From an uncultured Erysipelotrichaceae bacterium (GTDB lineage: Bacteria > Bacillota_I > Bacilli_A > Erysipelotrichales > Erysipelotrichaceae), in the NCBI GenBank assembly GCA_947385085.1, contig CANDJN010000023.1, positions 1-34,893 of the forward strand: 34,893 nt of DNA, in the 5' to 3' direction. A program made the position numbers and the translations under genes. Under the pieces are notes generated by a model. It was not told where the DNA came from, made no database searches, and saw only the letters and a program-made list of their open reading frames with translations. Each line of letters starts with the position of its first letter. Positions within the stretch are counted from its first letter, which is position 1. Shown piece after piece: positions 31,632 through 34,893 of this stretch.

Positions 31632-34600
31632 ATGTGGAAGAAACTATTGATTACATTTATAGCATTGGTCGGGACATTTTCAGTGGGATATGCTTATTAT
31701 AATAAAATGTTGAATGCGACAGGTGGATATAGTTCCGGTGGAGTTGCAACAGGCAGGATAAACATAGCGCCGGGCGGAATATCGGGTAGTCATATCGGTC
31801 TCCAAGCAGGAGATCATGTAATGATTGGTGGCACAAATCCTGTATCAGACAACCCACTTTCGTTTCAATTATTACTTTATGATAAAAACTATACGGATTA
31901 TAACAATACTGATACCAGCTTTGTTGTGCGTAGTCCTTTATCTAACTGGCTAACAGTAAGCGATGAATTAGTAACAGAGCATTTCACTTTAACAAGAAAC
32001 GTTTATTCAAAATATCTCGGTTTACTTGATTATTTTATTTTTAAAGACTTTATCCAAACTGATGTTTATCTACATTTAAATGCATTTAATCAATATATTA
32101 AAGACAATTCCGAAAGCAGTATCATCGCTCCGAGATCATTAAGTGAATTACGCAATTGGGCAAAGTTTTCGTCGACCGATGCAGAACCATTTGTCAGGAT
32201 TGCATCATTAGAATCAAATATGATTTTGAAAGTGGCTAAGGATTTACCGGCTTTTATAAACTATCTTGATCCAACCCTTTTCAACGATACTTATTCTTCC
32301 CCTATAACCACACAAATGTTAGAATTCTATGACTCCGGATATCATATGTATTCGACAGTGAGAAGTGATTTAAATTATGAATGCGGGAACGTTATGCAAG
32401 CTGACGGTACATCTGCAGATATTGCTTTTACTTCCGGCAGCGCTTTACGCCCGTATTTGTTTTTGGACTTATCAAATGTTGTCTTTGGTTTGTCTATGCC
32501 TGATGGCGGTGGAGCACGTGTTAAAGTAGATGATACCTTTGTGCTTGATCCTGCATCTGCTTACTATACGCAAGGCGGGCCGAGCTTAAAATTGCGAATA
32601 TTAAAATCAGATATGGAAATACTGTTTCAGAGTATCACAGATGCTAAAGGCAAACCATTATCAAAAGTTATAACAGATAAAAAACTGTATTTAAATGCTT
32701 CCGGAACAACAGGTACAAATCATACAGTTTCGGTATTAATATTTGATTCAAAAAATCATTTTATCGGATATCAACCGTTAAAAAACACACAGTCCGGTAT
32801 GTATGCTTATGAATTTGATACAAAAGGGTTGCCGGAGGGAAAGTATAAAATCGCATTAGTAAACGAAATATATGATGCAGATTCTACTGATCCGACTTAT
32901 TCCAGCTTAATAAGTGATACAAAGCCGTTAGAGATAGTAAAACCACATAAACTAACTTATACAAAAACACCGCAAAAAGGGGCGACAGAAGGAAAAGAGT
33001 ATGAATTCAGTAAAAATGTCGACGAAGGACAAGCAGTAGGAAAGATTACCGTAAATCCTTATGGAGTAATGCCGCTGACATATAAAATCATCAGTAACGG
33101 CGGTGATACTTATGAAAACTTTGAAATAGCCGGATTAGATAAGAATAATGCTTCCGGTGCTTCTGAATTAAATGTCATTATTAAAAAAGATGCGCCCGAT
33201 GTTGTGAGAGAGGGAAAAGAGCCCAATGTAGTCAAAGCAGGACTAAAGGCAGGAACCTATGGCTTCTGTATAACAGCGACTGATGCGAATGAAGATCCCG
33301 ACCCTCTGACAGCCGATCAAAAAGTGTGTACAACCTTTAAGATTGAAAAAACCGATCCTGAAATAGACTTTGATGACCCTGAACAGACTGAAAAAAGTAT
33401 TGAGGAAGCACAAGCAGGGTGGAGTGAACCGGCTACTGCGAAACCAAGTATTGCCGCAAAAATAACCTACAGTGTCAGTGGCGGTGATATATCATTAATC
33501 AAGATAGATAAAGACACAGGACAAATCACCTATCAAGGAAACGAAGCCTTCGGAAAAGTTACGATAAAGGCAACAGTAGATGATAAACCGGAAAGCGGAT
33601 ATGATAACTACAACAAGGCAGAAACAGAAAAAGAAATCGTAATTTATCGAGAGGTAGAGGGAACTGTAATACCGGATAGTAAATCCTCCAGTACGACAAT
33701 ACCAACCTTTACCGCATCAGATACTAATATTAAAAAAGGCGGAATCATCGGAACGATCAAAGGAACGAAAGGAACCCCTGACGTTATCGGGGGAAGTGTC
33801 ACAACATATACTTATGGACTGAAGGAAGATGAAGGAGACGCGAATTACTTCAGTGTAGATGAAGGAAGCGGAGTCATAAGGTCAAAAGCGAATTTAGGAG
33901 TAGGAAGTTATCATATCACAGTAACGGTAAGTGATGCATGGAGCACAAAAGAAATACCGGTTACGATCAATGTCGGAGTAGCAGCGGCAGAAGAGTTGAA
34001 ATTCTATAAAGACAGTGAATCAGAAACAGTGATTACGAAAAAAAGTGTATCATTGACAGATAAAGGAGCGACAGTATACGCAACTGTCAAAGAAAGCAGT
34101 AATACCAACCCTGTAACTTATAAAATTAAAGACGGTTCTACAAATGTGATAACCATAAATCCCGACAGCGGGGCGGTTACGATCAAGGGAGTCGGAACGG
34201 TTACGATTGTGGCAGAGAAAAAAGGCGCAAGCGGACAAGCAGATGCACGAGCAGAATTAACCTTTACAGTAACGGCAGGGGAACAAGACTTTATCTATAC
34301 CGACAGCGCAGGAAATGAATTGCCGAAAACAAATGATAAATATAAAGCATATGAAGAAGTATATAAGAAAAATAAGACATTTCAATTATATACAGCCGGT
34401 AATCCTGTGGGAAGTACGGTAACCTATCTATTAAAACCGGGAAGTCCGACCGATGTCATTTCCGTAGATCCGGATGGAACGATCCATATCCTAAACGCAT
34501 CCAAGAACGATCAAATCAATAAAGTAATCGTACAGGCCACCAGCCATGATCCAAGCGGAGACTATGATGATAAGACGATTGAACTGCCGATCAATATTGA

Positions 34601-34893
34601 GAAGGGCACAAGAAAAATCGCCTTTGCGGATAATCCGGTTACCGTTGTTAATGGTTCGGGATCCGTAACTCCAAACATTTTAGTGGATGGCGTATTGGAT
34701 ACAAGCGGTACAGCCGTGATCGAGATTGATCCAAATGAAGATAGCGGTGTCGCATGGACAAATGACGGAGAAACGATTCAATACAGTTGGGAAAAGGAAA
34801 CGTCAAAAGATGTCAAGCTTCATGTGACGAAACCGGCTGATCGCAATTATAAAGCGGCAGAAGGGGATGGCATACTTCATATCCTCGGCGCAG
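31632..34893 (+). CDS. Giant repeat-containing surface protein, cadherin/Big-like domains (partial, runs off the window)
   Basis: At least 1087 residues with no stop before the right edge. The N-terminus MWKKLLITFIALVG...GYA is a signal peptide, with GYA a likely cut site. Residues to about 435 form a non-repetitive domain of unknown type. From about 440 come roughly 100-residue beta domains with cadherin/Big-like patterns, such as SGGDISLIKIDKDTGQITY, NYFSVDEGSGVI and VITINPDSGAVTIKGVGTVT. The last part is rich in KPADRNYKAAEG-type turns. A wall anchor is expected beyond the window, giving an adhesin or surface-matrix protein. AAAGGA is 9 bases before ATG 31632; ATG 31626 in the same frame is the alternative. 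Ligand and function cannot be inferred. Confidence 0.85.
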   Translation, partial: MWKKLLITFIALVGTFSVGYAYYNKMLNATGGYSSGGVATGRINIAPGGISGSHIGLQAGDHVMIGGTNPVSDNPLSFQLLLYDKNYTDYNNTDTSFVVRSPLSNWLTVSDELVTEHFTLTRNVYSKYLGLLDYFIFKDFIQTDVYLHLNAFNQYIKDNSESSIIAPRSLSELRNWAKFSSTDAEPFVRIASLESNMILKVAKDLPAFINYLDPTLFNDTYSSPITTQMLEFYDSGYHMYSTVRSDLNYECGNVMQADGTSADIAFTSGSALRPYLFLDLSNVVFGLSMPDGGGARVKVDDTFVLDPASAYYTQGGPSLKLRILKSDMEILFQSITDAKGKPLSKVITDKKLYLNASGTTGTNHTVSVLIFDSKNHFIGYQPLKNTQSGMYAYEFDTKGLPEGKYKIALVNEIYDADSTDPTYSSLISDTKPLEIVKPHKLTYTKTPQKGATEGKEYEFSKNVDEGQAVGKITVNPYGVMPLTYKIISNGGDTYENFEIAGLDKNNASGASELNVIIKKDAPDVVREGKEPNVVKAGLKAGTYGFCITATDANEDPDPLTADQKVCTTFKIEKTDPEIDFDDPEQTEKSIEEAQAGWSEPATAKPSIAAKITYSVSGGDISLIKIDKDTGQITYQGNEAFGKVTIKATVDDKPESGYDNYNKAETEKEIVIYREVEGTVIPDSKSSSTTIPTFTASDTNIKKGGIIGTIKGTKGTPDVIGGSVTTYTYGLKEDEGDANYFSVDEGSGVIRSKANLGVGSYHITVTVSDAWSTKEIPVTINVGVAAAEELKFYKDSESETVITKKSVSLTDKGATVYATVKESSNTNPVTYKIKDGSTNVITINPDSGAVTIKGVGTVTIVAEKKGASGQADARAELTFTVTAGEQDFIYTDSAGNELPKTNDKYKAYEEVYKKNKTFQLYTAGNPVGSTVTYLLKPGSPTDVISVDPDGTIHILNASKNDQINKVIVQATSHDPSGDYDDKTIELPINIEKGTRKIAFADNPVTVVNGSGSVTPNILVDGVLDTSGTAVIEIDPNEDSGVAWTNDGETIQYSWEKETSKDVKLHVTKPADRNYKAAEGDGILHILGA

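Overview
The window looks like a chromosomal segment of a low- to mid-GC Gram-positive gut-type Firmicute, most likely Erysipelotrichia. This rests on inference only: Shine-Dalgarno starts are strong, there are intrinsic terminators, a V-type ATPase operon, a GlgC/GlgD pair, lipobox lipoproteins and TGD-type or repeat-rich surface proteins. No rRNA, CRISPR array, insertion sequence or intact integrase was seen.

Layout. Bases 1-122 hold the end of a surface-protein-like gene. Bases 413-3320 carry two related SIS-domain sugar isomerase/deglycase proteins with a HAD phosphatase between them. Bases 3591-4586 are an isolated PD-(D/E)XK (Rpn/transposase-type) gene, and 4940-5917 a phosphate acetyltransferase. 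Bases 6170-9860 form a glycogen operon, glgC-glgD-glgA, without a branching enzyme. Bases 10159-18897 form a nine-gene V-type ATPase operon in the order G/H-like, C, I, K, F, E, A, B, D. It is followed by a possible 26-residue membrane peptide whose stop codon lies in the operon terminator.

Bases 19185-25664 encode the whole route from aspartate to threonine in two divergent operons. On the minus strand these are hom, aspartate kinase and asd, joined by ATGA overlaps. On the plus strand they are thrC, thrB and a small HTH-ACT protein. The two promoters overlap at their -10 elements, and the HTH-ACT protein is an obvious candidate regulator. Downstream come a four-helix membrane protein, maf and, one base after the maf stop codon, a tRNA-Thr(GGT).

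Bases 27302-28320 are an AT-rich PadR regulator plus HXXEE membrane protein pair with a perfect palindrome in front of it. Two related lipoprotein genes follow on the minus strand (28421-29929), then ispF, a bactofilin gene, and the first 1087 codons of a giant repeat-containing surface protein that runs off the right end. The leader of that last gene can fold so that its ribosome binding site is paired.

Most of the window is well-understood housekeeping and amino-acid metabolism. The points that look least explained are the small ORF after the V-ATPase genes, the control region of the threonine divergon, the SIS-HAD-SIS cluster, the paired lipoproteins, and the structured leader of the giant surface protein.
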